64,000 nt of DNA from Paracoccus sp. SCSIO 75233 (GTDB lineage Bacteria; Pseudomonadota; Alphaproteobacteria; Rhodobacterales; Rhodobacteraceae): assembly GCF_027912675.1 (NCBI RefSeq), contig NZ_CP115757.1, positions 2,170,001-2,234,000 of the forward strand. Reading direction: 5' to 3'. Under the pieces are notes generated by a model. The model saw nothing but the letters and a program-made list of their open reading frames with translations, did not search any database and was not told the origin of the DNA. Both the position numbers and the translations under genes were made by a program. Positions 27,816 to 36,213 of the stretch are shown in pieces. How positions within the stretch are numbered: position 1 is the stretch's first letter; each line of letters opens with the position of its first letter.

Positions 27816-27826
27816 TGATTTGACTC

Positions 27827-27859
27827 GTCGCATCCCCGGACTAACTATGGGGATGCGAC
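27827..27859 (+). terminator. Stem-loop after sucD (no U-tract)
   Basis: GTCGCATCCCC, 11-base loop, GGGGATGCGAC: a perfect 11-bp stem starting 12 bases after the sucD stop. No T-run follows. It may be a partial terminator, processing site or mRNA stabiliser separating sucCD from downstream genes. Confidence 0.5.
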
Positions 27860-27884
27860 ACTACGCAGCAGCCAGGTGGACAAG

Positions 27885-28274
27885 ATGGACGCCAGCCCCG
27901 ACCCAGCCCAAATGCGCCGGACCTTCCGGCGAACGCGGCTTGGCTTGCCCGTGATGGCGACGGCGGCAGCGCTTGTGCTGACCTCCTGCGGGCCGCGCAA
28001 TACCGATGAGATCCTGCGCGGTGGCGTGCCCGCCAATACCAACCTGCCGGATGCGACGACGCTGCCGCCGGAGGCCATCCGCACCGTCGCACGGCGCGAT
28101 TTCGGCTGGCGCCTGATCTACCACCCGGGCAGTGCACCACCCAATGCCGATGGCCGCGCCGCAGCCGCGCTTTGCGGGTTGGAAAGCCGTCGGGTCGCAC
28201 GGGTCGCGCCCGCGCCCCTGACCTACCCGACCGACGACCCCGGAACCCGCATGATCGATATTTTCTGTGCGTGA
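27885..28274 (+). CDS. Small predicted lipoprotein between sucD and sucA
   Basis: 129 residues from ATG 27885 (AGGTGG just upstream); a GTG three codons earlier is an alternative, and a later ATG (MATAAALVLTSC) would give a shorter, more conventional signal peptide. The basic stretch MRRTFRRTRLGLP precedes a hydrophobic segment ending in lipobox LTSC. The mature part contains TVARRDFGWRLIYHPGSA and two cysteines (ALCGLESRRV, IDIFCA), likely a disulfide. Function unknown. It resembles the lipoproteins inside the sdh operon only in type, not in sequence. Confidence 0.65.
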   Translation: MDASPDPAQMRRTFRRTRLGLPVMATAAALVLTSCGPRNTDEILRGGVPANTNLPDATTLPPEAIRTVARRDFGWRLIYHPGSAPPNADGRAAAALCGLESRRVARVAPAPLTYPTDDPGTRMIDIFCA

Positions 28275-28430
28275 GGCAGATATGAGCAAGGGACCAAGCA
28301 CGAAGATGACGCGGCTTGCCCCGGAAAGACATCTCGCTGGATTTGACGGCAGAGCACCCGAATTCAGCGATCCCCACGACAAAAGGCGCTCTGAACCCTG
28401 CATAATCAACCCCTCTGACGAGGCCAGACC

Positions 28431-31397
28431 ATGAACGACCAACCCAAAAACACCGATTTTCACGACTCATCCTTCCTGCAGGGTCACAATGCAGAATATG
28501 TGGAGCAGCTTTATGGCCAGTGGGCGCGCGACCCGAAGGCGGTCGACGCGGCCTGGGATCGCTATTTCGCGGCACTTGGCGATGACGCGCGCGACGCTGT
28601 TGCGGAGGCCGAAGGCCCAAGCTGGAAGCGCAGCGACTGGCCACCCGTCGAGAATGGCGATCTGACAGCGGCGCTGACCGGCGAATGGCCGATGGCATCC
28701 AAGCAGGAAGCCACAGCGGCGATGGAGAAGATCGCGGCCAAGGCAACCGAGAAGGGCAAGGAAATCAGCCCCGACGCGATGCGTCAGGCGGTGCTGGATT
28801 CGATCCGCGCCCTGATGCTGATCCGCGCCTATCGTATCCGCGGCCATCTTCACGCCGAGCTTGACCCGCTGGGGCTGCGCGAGGTGCCGGATCATGGCGA
28901 GTTGCAGGCGGAAACCTATGGTTTCAACGCCGGTGACATGGACCGTCCGATCTTCATCGACAATGTTCTGGGCCTTGAAGTCGCCACGATGCGCGAGATT
29001 CAGGAGATCATGAAGCGCACTTATTGCGGCACCTTCGCGCTGCAATACATGCATATTTCCAACCCCGAGGAAGCCGCCTGGCTGAAGGAGCGGATCGAAG
29101 GGTATGGCAAGGAAATCCAGTTCACCCAGAACGGTCGTCGCGCCATTCTGAACAAGTTGGTCGAGGCCGAGGGTTTCGAAAAATTCCTGCATGTCAAATA
29201 TATGGGCACCAAGCGCTTCGGTCTTGATGGCGGCGAATCGCTGATCCCGGCGATGGAGCAGATCATCAAGCGCGGCGGCGCATTGGGCGTGCAGGAAATC
29301 GTCATCGGCATGCCGCACCGGGGCCGTTTGTCGGTGCTGGCCAATGTGATGGCGAAACCCTATCGCGCGATTTTCCATGAATTCCAGGGCGGCAGCTTCA
29401 AGCCCGAGGATGTGGACGGTTCAGGCGACGTGAAATATCACCTCGGCGCGTCCTCGGACCGCGAGTTCGATGACAACACGGTTCACCTGTCGCTGACCGC
29501 GAACCCCTCGCATCTCGAAGCGGTGAACCCGGTTGTGCTGGGCAAGGTCCGCGCCAAGCAGGATCAGCATAATGACCGCAAGGAACGCACGGCGGTTTTA
29601 CCGATTCTGCTGCATGGCGATGCGGCCTTTGCCGGTCAGGGCATCGTTGCGGAATGTCTGCAACTGTCGGGCATTCGCGGTCACCGGACGGGCGGCACGA
29701 TCCATATCGTCGTGAACAACCAGATCGGCTTTACCACGGCGCCGCATTTCAGCCGCACCTCGCCATACCCGACCGATATCGCGCTGATGGTGGAAGCCCC
29801 GATCTTCCACGTCAACGGCGACGACCCCGAGGCTGTCGTTCACGCCGCCAAGGTCGCGACCGAGTTCCGGCAGAAATTCCACAAGGACGTGGTCATCGAC
29901 ATGTTCTGCTACCGCCGCTTCGGTCACAACGAAGGCGATGAGCCGATGTTCACCAACCCGGCGATGTACAAGCAGATCAAGAACCAGAAAACCACGCTCC
30001 AGCTTTATACGGAGCGGCTGGTGGCCGACGGGCTGATCCCCGAGGGCGAGATCGAGGATATGAAATCCGCGTTCCAGGCCCATCTGGCCGAGGAGTTCGA
30101 CATCGGCAAGAACTTCAAGCCGAACAAAGCGGACTGGCTCGATGGCAAATGGACCGGGATGCAGAAGGAAGGCACGGAATATATCCGGGGCGAGACCGGT
30201 ATTCCCGCCGACACGATGCAGGAAATCGGCACCGCGCTGACGACTGCGCCCGAAGGCATCAACCTGCATAAAACCGTTGGCCGTCTAATCGAAGCCAAGA
30301 AGAAGATGTTCGAAACCGGCAAGGGTTTCGACTGGGCCACGGGTGAGGCGCTGGCCTTCGGCTCGCTGCTGCTGGAGGGCAAATGCGTGCGCCTGACCGG
30401 GCAGGATTCGACGCGCGGCACGTTCAGCCAGCGTCACTCCGCCTTTGTCGATCAGGTCAATGAAGAGCGTTACTATCCGCTGAACAATATCCGCGAAGGT
30501 CAGGCCCGCTACGAGGTCCACGACTCGATGCTGTCGGAATACGCTGTGCTTGGTTTCGAATATGGCTATTCGCTGGCGGAACCGAACACGCTGACCCTGT
30601 GGGAGGCACAGTTCGGGGACTTCGCCAACGGCGCGCAGATCATGTTCGACCAGTTCATCTCCTCGGGCGAAAAGAAATGGCTGCGCATGTCGGGTCTGAC
30701 CATGCTGCTGCCGCACGGGTTCGAGGGACAGGGGCCGGAGCACTCCTCCGCGCGTCTGGAACGGTTCCTGCAAATGTGTGCCGAGGATAACTGGATCGTC
30801 GCCAATTGCTCGACCCCGGCGAACTACTTCCACATTCTGCGCCGTCAGCTTCACCGCCAGTTCCGCAAGCCACTGGTCATCATGACCCCGAAATCGCTGC
30901 TGCGTCATCCGCTGGCGGTCTCGGATGCGGAGGAATTCCACAGCGGATCGACCTTCCACCGTGTGCTGGAGGATGACGCCGAACGCGGGCGCTCGGACAC
31001 CAAGCTGGTCGCGGACGACAAGATCCGCCGCATCGTCCTCTGCTCTGGCAAGGTCTATTACGACCTGCTGAAGGAGCGGGACGAGCGGGGCATCAACGAT
31101 GTCTATCTGATGCGGCTTGAACAGTTCTATCCTTTCCCGACCCAATCGCTGATGAAGGAGCTGGAGCGGTTCAAGCAGGCCGAGTTGGTCTGGTGTCAGG
31201 AGGAGCCGAAGAACCAGGGCGCGTGGAGCTTCGTCGAGCCCAATCTGGAGTGGATCCTCGGCCGGCTGGAAGCCAAGCATGGCCGCGCGCGATATGCGGG
31301 CCGGGCCGCCGCCGCATCGGTCGCCACCGGCCTCGCCTCTCGCCACAAAGCTGAACAGGAGGCGCTCGTGAACGACGCGCTCACCATTGAAGGATAA
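28431..31397 (+). CDS. sucA: 2-oxoglutarate dehydrogenase E1 component
   Basis: 988 residues, full length. N-terminal E2-interacting motif (FLQGHNAEYVEQLYGQWARDP); TPP-binding E1 core GMPHRGRLSVLANV, HGDAAFAGQGIVAECLQLSG and YRRFGHNEGDEPMFTNP; transketolase-like domain GQDSTRGTFSQRHSAF and LPHGFEGQGPEHSSARLERFLQ. It decarboxylates 2-oxoglutarate and succinylates the lipoyl group of SucB. Start ATG 28431 follows GAGGCCAGACC. Three bases separate its stop from sucB. Confidence 0.97.
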   Translation: MNDQPKNTDFHDSSFLQGHNAEYVEQLYGQWARDPKAVDAAWDRYFAALGDDARDAVAEAEGPSWKRSDWPPVENGDLTAALTGEWPMASKQEATAAMEKIAAKATEKGKEISPDAMRQAVLDSIRALMLIRAYRIRGHLHAELDPLGLREVPDHGELQAETYGFNAGDMDRPIFIDNVLGLEVATMREIQEIMKRTYCGTFALQYMHISNPEEAAWLKERIEGYGKEIQFTQNGRRAILNKLVEAEGFEKFLHVKYMGTKRFGLDGGESLIPAMEQIIKRGGALGVQEIVIGMPHRGRLSVLANVMAKPYRAIFHEFQGGSFKPEDVDGSGDVKYHLGASSDREFDDNTVHLSLTANPSHLEAVNPVVLGKVRAKQDQHNDRKERTAVLPILLHGDAAFAGQGIVAECLQLSGIRGHRTGGTIHIVVNNQIGFTTAPHFSRTSPYPTDIALMVEAPIFHVNGDDPEAVVHAAKVATEFRQKFHKDVVIDMFCYRRFGHNEGDEPMFTNPAMYKQIKNQKTTLQLYTERLVADGLIPEGEIEDMKSAFQAHLAEEFDIGKNFKPNKADWLDGKWTGMQKEGTEYIRGETGIPADTMQEIGTALTTAPEGINLHKTVGRLIEAKKKMFETGKGFDWATGEALAFGSLLLEGKCVRLTGQDSTRGTFSQRHSAFVDQVNEERYYPLNNIREGQARYEVHDSMLSEYAVLGFEYGYSLAEPNTLTLWEAQFGDFANGAQIMFDQFISSGEKKWLRMSGLTMLLPHGFEGQGPEHSSARLERFLQMCAEDNWIVANCSTPANYFHILRRQLHRQFRKPLVIMTPKSLLRHPLAVSDAEEFHSGSTFHRVLEDDAERGRSDTKLVADDKIRRIVLCSGKVYYDLLKERDERGINDVYLMRLEQFYPFPTQSLMKELERFKQAELVWCQEEPKNQGAWSFVEPNLEWILGRLEAKHGRARYAGRAAAASVATGLASRHKAEQEALVNDALTIEG

Positions 31398-31400
31398 GCC

Positions 31401-32984
31401 ATGACAACCGAAGTCCGCGTGCCCACACTGGGCGAGTCGGTGACCGAGGCGACTGTCGCGACGTGGTTCAAGCAGCCCGGCGATACGGTCCAGGCCGACG
31501 AAATGCTGTGCGAGCTGGAGACTGACAAGGTCACGGTCGAAGTGCCTGCCCCGGTTGGCGGCACGCTGGCCGAGATCGTCGCGCCGGAGGGCGAAACGGT
31601 CGGCGTTGACGCGCTGCTCGCACAGATCGACGAGACTGGCAAAGCGGCTGCCGGGGGCGGGCGCAAGGAAACGAGGAAAGACGGGGCAAAGGCTGAAACC
31701 AGCGAGACCCCGAAGAATAATGCTCAGGAAGGACAGAAAAATATGAGCGGAAAATCCGTTGACGTGATGGTCCCGGCCCTCGGCGAATCCGTGACCGAGG
31801 CAACTGTTGCCACATGGTTCAAGAAGGTCGGGGACGAGGTCGCGGCTGACGAAATGCTGTGCGAGCTGGAAACCGACAAGGTGTCGGTCGAGGTGCCTGC
31901 GCCCGCAGCCGGGGTTCTGGCCGAGATCGTGGCCGAGGAAGGTGCGACCGTCGACGCGAAGGCCAAGCTCGCCGTCATCACCGAGGGCGCTTCGGGTGCC
32001 AAATCCGCCGCAGCGCCGGAGCCCGAGGCTGCTGGTGACGCCGATAATGACAAGGCGAGCGACGTGAATTCGCCGGGCGCGGGCCCGGAGGAAACCAAAC
32101 CGCGCGGCGATGTCGAGGACGCGCCCTCGGCCAAGAAGGCGATGGCCGAAAAGGGCATCAGCCGCGATCAGGTCACCGGCACCGGCAAGGATGGCCGGGT
32201 GATGAAGGAAGACGTCGCCAATGCGAAACCGGCTGGTGCATCCGCCGCAAAAGCATCCGCTGCGCCCGCCTCCGCCAATCAGGCCGATCGCGAGGAGCGG
32301 GTGAAGATGACCCGCCTGCGCCAGACCATCGCCCGCCGTCTGAAGGACGCGCAGAACACCGCCGCCATGCTGACCACCTATAACGAGGCGGACATGAAGG
32401 CGATCATGGACCTGCGCAACGAGTACAAGGACCAGTTCGAGAAGAAGCATGGCGTCAAGCTGGGTTTCATGTCCTTCTTCGTGAAAGCCTGCTGCCACGC
32501 GCTGAACGAAGTGCCGGAGGTGAATGCCGAGATCGACGGGACCGAGGTGGTCTACAAGAACTACGTCAATATGGGCGTCGCCGTCGGCACGCCGCAGGGC
32601 CTCGTCGTGCCGGTCGTCAAGGATGCCGACCAGAAGGGCTTTGCCGCCATCGAGAAGGAAATCGGCGAGCTTGGCAAGAAAGGCCGCGACGGCAAGCTGA
32701 CCATGGACGAGATGCAGGGCGGCACCTTCACCATCTCGAACGGTGGTGTCTACGGCTCGCTGATGTCCTCGCCGATCCTGAACCCGCCGCAATCGGGTAT
32801 TCTGGGGATGCATAAAATCCAGGAACGTCCGATGGTTGTCGGCGGGGAGATCGTCATCCGTCCGATGATGTATCTGGCGCTGAGCTATGATCACCGGATC
32901 GTTGACGGCAAAGGTGCGGTAACCTTCCTCGTCCGCGTCAAGGAAGCATTGGAAGATCCGCGCAGATTGCTGATGGATCTCTGA
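31401..32984 (+). CDS. sucB: 2-oxoglutarate dehydrogenase E2 (dihydrolipoyl succinyltransferase), two lipoyl domains
   Basis: 527 residues. Lipoyl domain 1 (~3-76) and lipoyl domain 2 (~119-193) are near duplicates, both with [14 protein letters not shown] and the lipoylated Lys in CELETDKV(T/S)VEVPAP. The peripheral-subunit-binding domain is ~235-272 ([20 protein letters not shown]). The catalytic domain is ~300-527, with [16 protein letters not shown] supplying His and Asp. E. coli SucB has one lipoyl domain. The linker between the two encodes an in-frame ATG (31743) preceded by AGGAAGGA, so a shorter single-lipoyl product may also be made. The two lipoyl copies point to tandem duplication. 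Confidence 0.96.
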   Translation: MTTEVRVPTLGESVTEATVATWFKQPGDTVQADEMLCELETDKVTVEVPAPVGGTLAEIVAPEGETVGVDALLAQIDETGKAAAGGGRKETRKDGAKAETSETPKNNAQEGQKNMSGKSVDVMVPALGESVTEATVATWFKKVGDEVAADEMLCELETDKVSVEVPAPAAGVLAEIVAEEGATVDAKAKLAVITEGASGAKSAAAPEPEAAGDADNDKASDVNSPGAGPEETKPRGDVEDAPSAKKAMAEKGISRDQVTGTGKDGRVMKEDVANAKPAGASAAKASAAPASANQADREERVKMTRLRQTIARRLKDAQNTAAMLTTYNEADMKAIMDLRNEYKDQFEKKHGVKLGFMSFFVKACCHALNEVPEVNAEIDGTEVVYKNYVNMGVAVGTPQGLVVPVVKDADQKGFAAIEKEIGELGKKGRDGKLTMDEMQGGTFTISNGGVYGSLMSSPILNPPQSGILGMHKIQERPMVVGGEIVIRPMMYLALSYDHRIVDGKGAVTFLVRVKEALEDPRRLLMDL

Positions 32985-32998
32985 TCTGAAAATTCTCA

Positions 32999-33027
32999 AG
33001 GGCGGCCAATCGGTCGCCCTTTTGATT
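32999..33027 (+). terminator. Probable terminator after sucB
   Basis: GGGCGGCC, AATC loop, GGTCGCCC (one mismatch), then TTTT. It would separate sucCDAB from the following small genes and lpd. Confidence 0.6.
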
Positions 33028-33442
33028 TGAAAATACAGCCTTTCCGGGGCTTTGCGCAGGGTTGATGCGATGTGTTTTGGCATCGCCTGTGCGGGGTTTT
33101 GCCCGCTAAGATGAATATGTCTTGCATCGCCAGATTTGGCTGTGTACCCAAATCGCGCGCTGTAAACGAACGGTGGGGGCCGGGACTTTACCCTGACGGG
33201 TCGGTGCCGGGCCCCACCCACGGCGTATTCCCTTTCCCAGATGTTGTTAAATCGGCAGGCACGGGCTGGCGCTTATTGCGCTGCCATCGCCCGATGCAGC
33301 GCAACCGAAACGGCGATAGAGGCGTTGAAGGACGGATTGACGTGCGCGCGCGGCCTGTGGGGATGCTCAACAGCCGCGGCTCATTTAAGGTTTCAGCAGC
33401 GGACGGGAGACTTATCCGCGCCGCGATGATGGGGAACAGGCC
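33028..33442. other. 415-bp intergenic region without a recognised gene; contains one strong stem-loop
   Basis: This is the longest gap without a gene here. Short open frames exist on both strands but none has a protein-like composition or a good ribosome site. At ~33172-33222 GGTGGGGGCCGG and CCGGGCCCCACC can pair (11 of 12) around a ~26-base loop. It could contain the promoter of the following small gene or a small RNA; no known RNA family was recognised. Confidence 0.5.
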
Positions 33443-33697
33443 ATGCAAATGCTGGTGAACTACAAAATCGCCGACTACGCCAAATTCAAATCCGCCTTCG
33501 ATGCCGATAACGAGGACCGCCGCAATAACGGCCTCGCCCTGCTTCAGCTTTGGCGCGAGGACAGCGGGAGCGCCTGGGCACTGTTCGACCTGCACGACGC
33601 AAAGAAGGCGCAGGATTATCTGGACGGCGCTGCGGGCGTGTTCAACTCTCAGGCCGGGGTGAGCGCCACAAGCGCGCATATCCTCGAAACCGCCTGA
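33443..33697 (+). CDS. Small conserved-looking protein, possible ferredoxin-like dimeric barrel
   Basis: 84 residues: MQMLVNYKIADYAKFKSAFD, then a run of charged residues, then GLALLQLWREDSGSAWALFDLHDAKKAQDYL. The beta-alpha-beta-beta-alpha-beta pattern suggests a small ferredoxin-like (ABM/DUF-type) fold that dimerises. Function unknown. A second ATG two codons in (MLVNY) is an alternative start; GGGGA lies upstream. It is followed 16 bases later by the MAPEG gene. Confidence 0.7.
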   Translation: MQMLVNYKIADYAKFKSAFDADNEDRRNNGLALLQLWREDSGSAWALFDLHDAKKAQDYLDGAAGVFNSQAGVSATSAHILETA

Positions 33698-33713
33698 GGA
33701 TCGGCGCGATCCG

Positions 33714-34103
33714 GTGACCACGGAGCTGACAGTCCTCGCCCTCGCTGCGATTTTGCAGGCTGGACAGATTTTTCTGGCCGCAATTGTCATGAATGCCGAT
33801 GTCGGCGCCGACTGGAACGTCGGCCCAAGGGACTCGCATCCGGAGTTTTCGGCCATGACCGGGCGCCTGCGACGCGCGGTGAATAATCACTTCGAGGCGC
33901 TGGTTTTTTTTACCATTGCCGTCGTTGTGATCAGCATGTCCGGAAAAGGCAACGGGTTCACGGCCATCGCGGCCTGGGTTTATCTGGCGGCGCGCATCCT
34001 CTACATCCCGGCCTATGCCTTCGGCTGGTCGCCCTGGCGCACGGTTATCTGGGGCGTCGGTTTCGCGGCAACAATGTTGATGATCGTGGTCGCGCTTCTG
34101 TAA
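33714..34103 (+). CDS. MAPEG-family membrane protein
   Basis: 129 residues with a GTG start and four transmembrane helices. RDSHPEFSAMTGRLRRAVNNHFEALVFFTIAV is the hallmark of MAPEG proteins (RxxxNxxE pattern), with WVYLAARILYIPAYAFGWSPWRTVIW in the third helix. Eukaryotic relatives conjugate glutathione or handle eicosanoids; bacterial members are mostly uncharacterised. It lies between a small hypothetical gene and lpd, and cotranscription is possible. Confidence 0.88.
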   Translation: MTTELTVLALAAILQAGQIFLAAIVMNADVGADWNVGPRDSHPEFSAMTGRLRRAVNNHFEALVFFTIAVVVISMSGKGNGFTAIAAWVYLAARILYIPAYAFGWSPWRTVIWGVGFAATMLMIVVALL

Positions 34104-34190
34104 TCGCGGCTTCGTGATCGTCAGGGCCGACAAAACCGCGACACAGAGCGACGCTCTTCACGATCATTTCTTTTTGCAGGTGAACCCGGC

Positions 34191-34212
34191 CCTGTGCTTG
34201 TGTAAGCACAGG
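34191..34212. promoter_or_regulatory. Perfect stem-loop 55 bases before lpd
   Basis: CCTGTGCTT-GTGT-AAGCACAGG: a perfect 9-bp inverted repeat with a 4-base loop. No T-run follows. It could be an operator, or a leader hairpin in the lpd mRNA. Confidence 0.45.
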
Positions 34213-34267
34213 CTTATCATATCGCCCCGAACCACGGGCCCAAAAGACTGCTTTGAAGGAGATCCGA

Positions 34268-35662
34268 ATGTCCAGCTACGACCTCATCGTTATCGGTGCC
34301 GGCCCCGGCGGCTATGTCTGCGCCATCCGTGCCGCTCAGTTGGGTCTGAAGGTCGCTTGTGTCGAGGGGCGCGAAACCCTTGGCGGCACCTGCCTGAATG
34401 TCGGGTGCATCCCATCCAAGGCGCTGCTGCATGCCTCACATATGTATCACGAGGCAGAGACCAACTTCACCAAGATGGGGCTTATGGGCGACGGACCGAG
34501 CGTCGACTGGACCATCATGCAAAGCTACAAGGCCGAAACCGTCGAGACCAATACCAAGGGTGTCGAGTTCCTGTTCAAGAAGAACAAGATCGACTGGATC
34601 AAGGGCTGGGCTGAAATTCAGGGGCCGGGCAAGATCAAGGTCGGGGACGATGTGCATGAGACGAAGAATATCGTAATCGCGACCGGCTCTGAGCCGTCGC
34701 CGCTGAAAGGTGTCGAGGTTGAAAACGAGGCCGGCGTGATCGTGGATTCGACGGGTGCGCTGACCCTTCCCGGAGTGCCGAAATCGATGGTTGTGATCGG
34801 CGCGGGCGTGATCGGGCTGGAGCTCGGCTCGGTTTACGCAAGGCTGGGCGCGGAAGTGACCGTGATCGAATATCTCGACGCGATCACCCCCGGCATGGAC
34901 GCCGATATCCAGAAGCAGTTCCAGAAGACCCTGACCAAGCAGGGGATGAAATTCGTCCTCGGCGCGGCAGTGCAGTCGGCCACGGCGAAGAACGGTCAGG
35001 CGACGGTGAAATACAAGCTGCGCAAGGATGACAGCGAGCAAGAGGTCACTGCGGATGTGGTGTTGCTGGCGACAGGTCGGCGTCCTTATGTCGCCGGGCT
35101 CGGCCTCGACAAGGTCGGCGTGGAGATGACGGATCGCGGTCAGGTCAAGATCGACAACCACTGGGCGACGAACGTCAAGGGCATCTACGCCATCGGGGAT
35201 GCCGTGCCCGGGCCGATGCTGGCCCACAAGGCCGAAGACGAGGGCATGGCGGTTGCCGAAGTCATCGCGGGCAAAGCGGGGCATGTAAATTACAACGTCA
35301 TCCCCGGCGTCATCTACACGACCCCCGAGGTCGCCAATGTCGGCCTGACCGAAGCCGCCGCCAAGGAAAGCGGCCGCAAGGTCAAGATCGGCAAGTTCCC
35401 CTTCCTCGGCAATGCCCGTGCGAAAGCCATGTTCCAGGGCGACGGCTTCGTGAAGATCGTGACCGATGCCGATACCGACCGGGTTCTGGGCTGCCACATC
35501 ATCGGCCCCAATGCGGGCGAGATGATCCACGAGGTCTGCGTCGCAATGGAATTCGGCGCCTCGGCAGAGGATATCGCGCTGACCTGCCACGCCCATCCGA
35601 CCACGTCGGAGGCGGTGCGCGAAGCGGCTCTCGCCGCCGGCAGCGGCGCGATCCACGTCTGA
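34268..35662 (+). CDS. lpd: Dihydrolipoyl dehydrogenase (E3)
   Basis: 464 residues from the ATG preceded by AAGGAGATCCGA. FAD-binding [20 protein letters not shown]; redox-active disulfide [16 protein letters not shown]-binding [20 protein letters not shown]; second FAD segment [22 protein letters not shown]; catalytic base in [14 protein letters not shown]. It reoxidises the lipoyl groups of SucB. Its position after sucAB points to 2-oxoglutarate dehydrogenase as main partner, though one E3 often serves several complexes. Confidence 0.97.
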   Translation: MSSYDLIVIGAGPGGYVCAIRAAQLGLKVACVEGRETLGGTCLNVGCIPSKALLHASHMYHEAETNFTKMGLMGDGPSVDWTIMQSYKAETVETNTKGVEFLFKKNKIDWIKGWAEIQGPGKIKVGDDVHETKNIVIATGSEPSPLKGVEVENEAGVIVDSTGALTLPGVPKSMVVIGAGVIGLELGSVYARLGAEVTVIEYLDAITPGMDADIQKQFQKTLTKQGMKFVLGAAVQSATAKNGQATVKYKLRKDDSEQEVTADVVLLATGRRPYVAGLGLDKVGVEMTDRGQVKIDNHWATNVKGIYAIGDAVPGPMLAHKAEDEGMAVAEVIAGKAGHVNYNVIPGVIYTTPEVANVGLTEAAAKESGRKVKIGKFPFLGNARAKAMFQGDGFVKIVTDADTDRVLGCHIIGPNAGEMIHEVCVAMEFGASAEDIALTCHAHPTTSEAVREAALAAGSGAIHV

Positions 35663-35685
35663 TGATCGCGGGCTGGCGCAAACAA

Positions 35686-35730
35686 AGGGGGGCGATGCCC
35701 CCCGGCCATCCGGCCTCCCCCCGGGATATT
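35686..35730. repeat. GC-rich palindromic element after lpd
   Basis: GGGGGGC-GAT-GCCCCCC followed by GGCC-ATCC-GGCC and CCCCCCGGGATATTT. Partial relatives occur at 39187-39204 (GGGGGCGATGCCGCCCCC) and before eda (CCCGGCCATCCGG at 37257-37269). From memory, CCCCGGGATATTT-type strings recur between Rhodobacteraceae genes; that was not checked. It may act as lpd's terminator. Confidence 0.6.
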
Positions 35731-35739
35731 TCCGCCAGT

Positions 35740-36213
35740 GTGAAAAGCATCTCCCGCCGGGGGGTTGTTCTGGGATTGATGGTCGTCGCGGCCTGCGGTC
35801 GCAAAGCGTCGCGGATGCCGGAGGGGGCGGGCCCGTCCGGTCTTTATCCCGGCGAGACGCCGGAGATGCGGCGCAAGATCAATTACTGGGCCCGGCAGCA
35901 CGGCATTCCGCCATCGCTGCTACATAAGGTGATCCAGCGCGAGTCGGATTATCGCGCCAACGCCCGCAATGCTCCCTATTACGGGCTGATGCAGATCCTG
36001 CCGCAGACCGCGCGCACAATGGGCTATCGCGGATCGCCGGAGGGGCTTCTGGATGCCGACACAAATCTGCAATATGCTGGGCGCTATCTGCGGGGCGCCT
36101 TCATCGTTGCTGAAGGCGATGAGGATCAGGCGATTAAATGGTATGCGCGCGGCTATTATTATGAAGCCAAGCGCAAGGGTCTTCTGGAAGAAACCGGGCT
36201 GAGGGGAGGCTAA
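35740..36213 (+). CDS. Lytic transglycosylase (SLT domain) lipoprotein
   Basis: 157 residues from GTG 35740, chosen because it gives a clean lipoprotein signal (MKSISRRGVVLGLMVVAAC). An ATG at 35662 overlapping the lpd stop would add 26 residues encoded by the GC-rich repeat. The SLT domain has catalytic Glu in LLHKVIQRESDYRANARN, then YYGLMQILPQTARTMGYRG, LLDADTNLQYAGRYLRG and WYARGYYY. It cleaves peptidoglycan glycan strands to 1,6-anhydro products. It is short, close to a minimal SLT fold. Its stop overlaps the next start (TAATG). Confidence 0.87.
   Translation: MKSISRRGVVLGLMVVAACGRKASRMPEGAGPSGLYPGETPEMRRKINYWARQHGIPPSLLHKVIQRESDYRANARNAPYYGLMQILPQTARTMGYRGSPEGLLDADTNLQYAGRYLRGAFIVAEGDEDQAIKWYARGYYYEAKRKGLLEETGLRGG

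Noticed and set aside
33072..33458. 128-codon plus-strand frame in the long gap
   Set aside because: Amino-acid composition is unnatural (many Arg, Cys, Trp, Pro), no upstream ribosome site, and it runs into the start of a better-supported gene.
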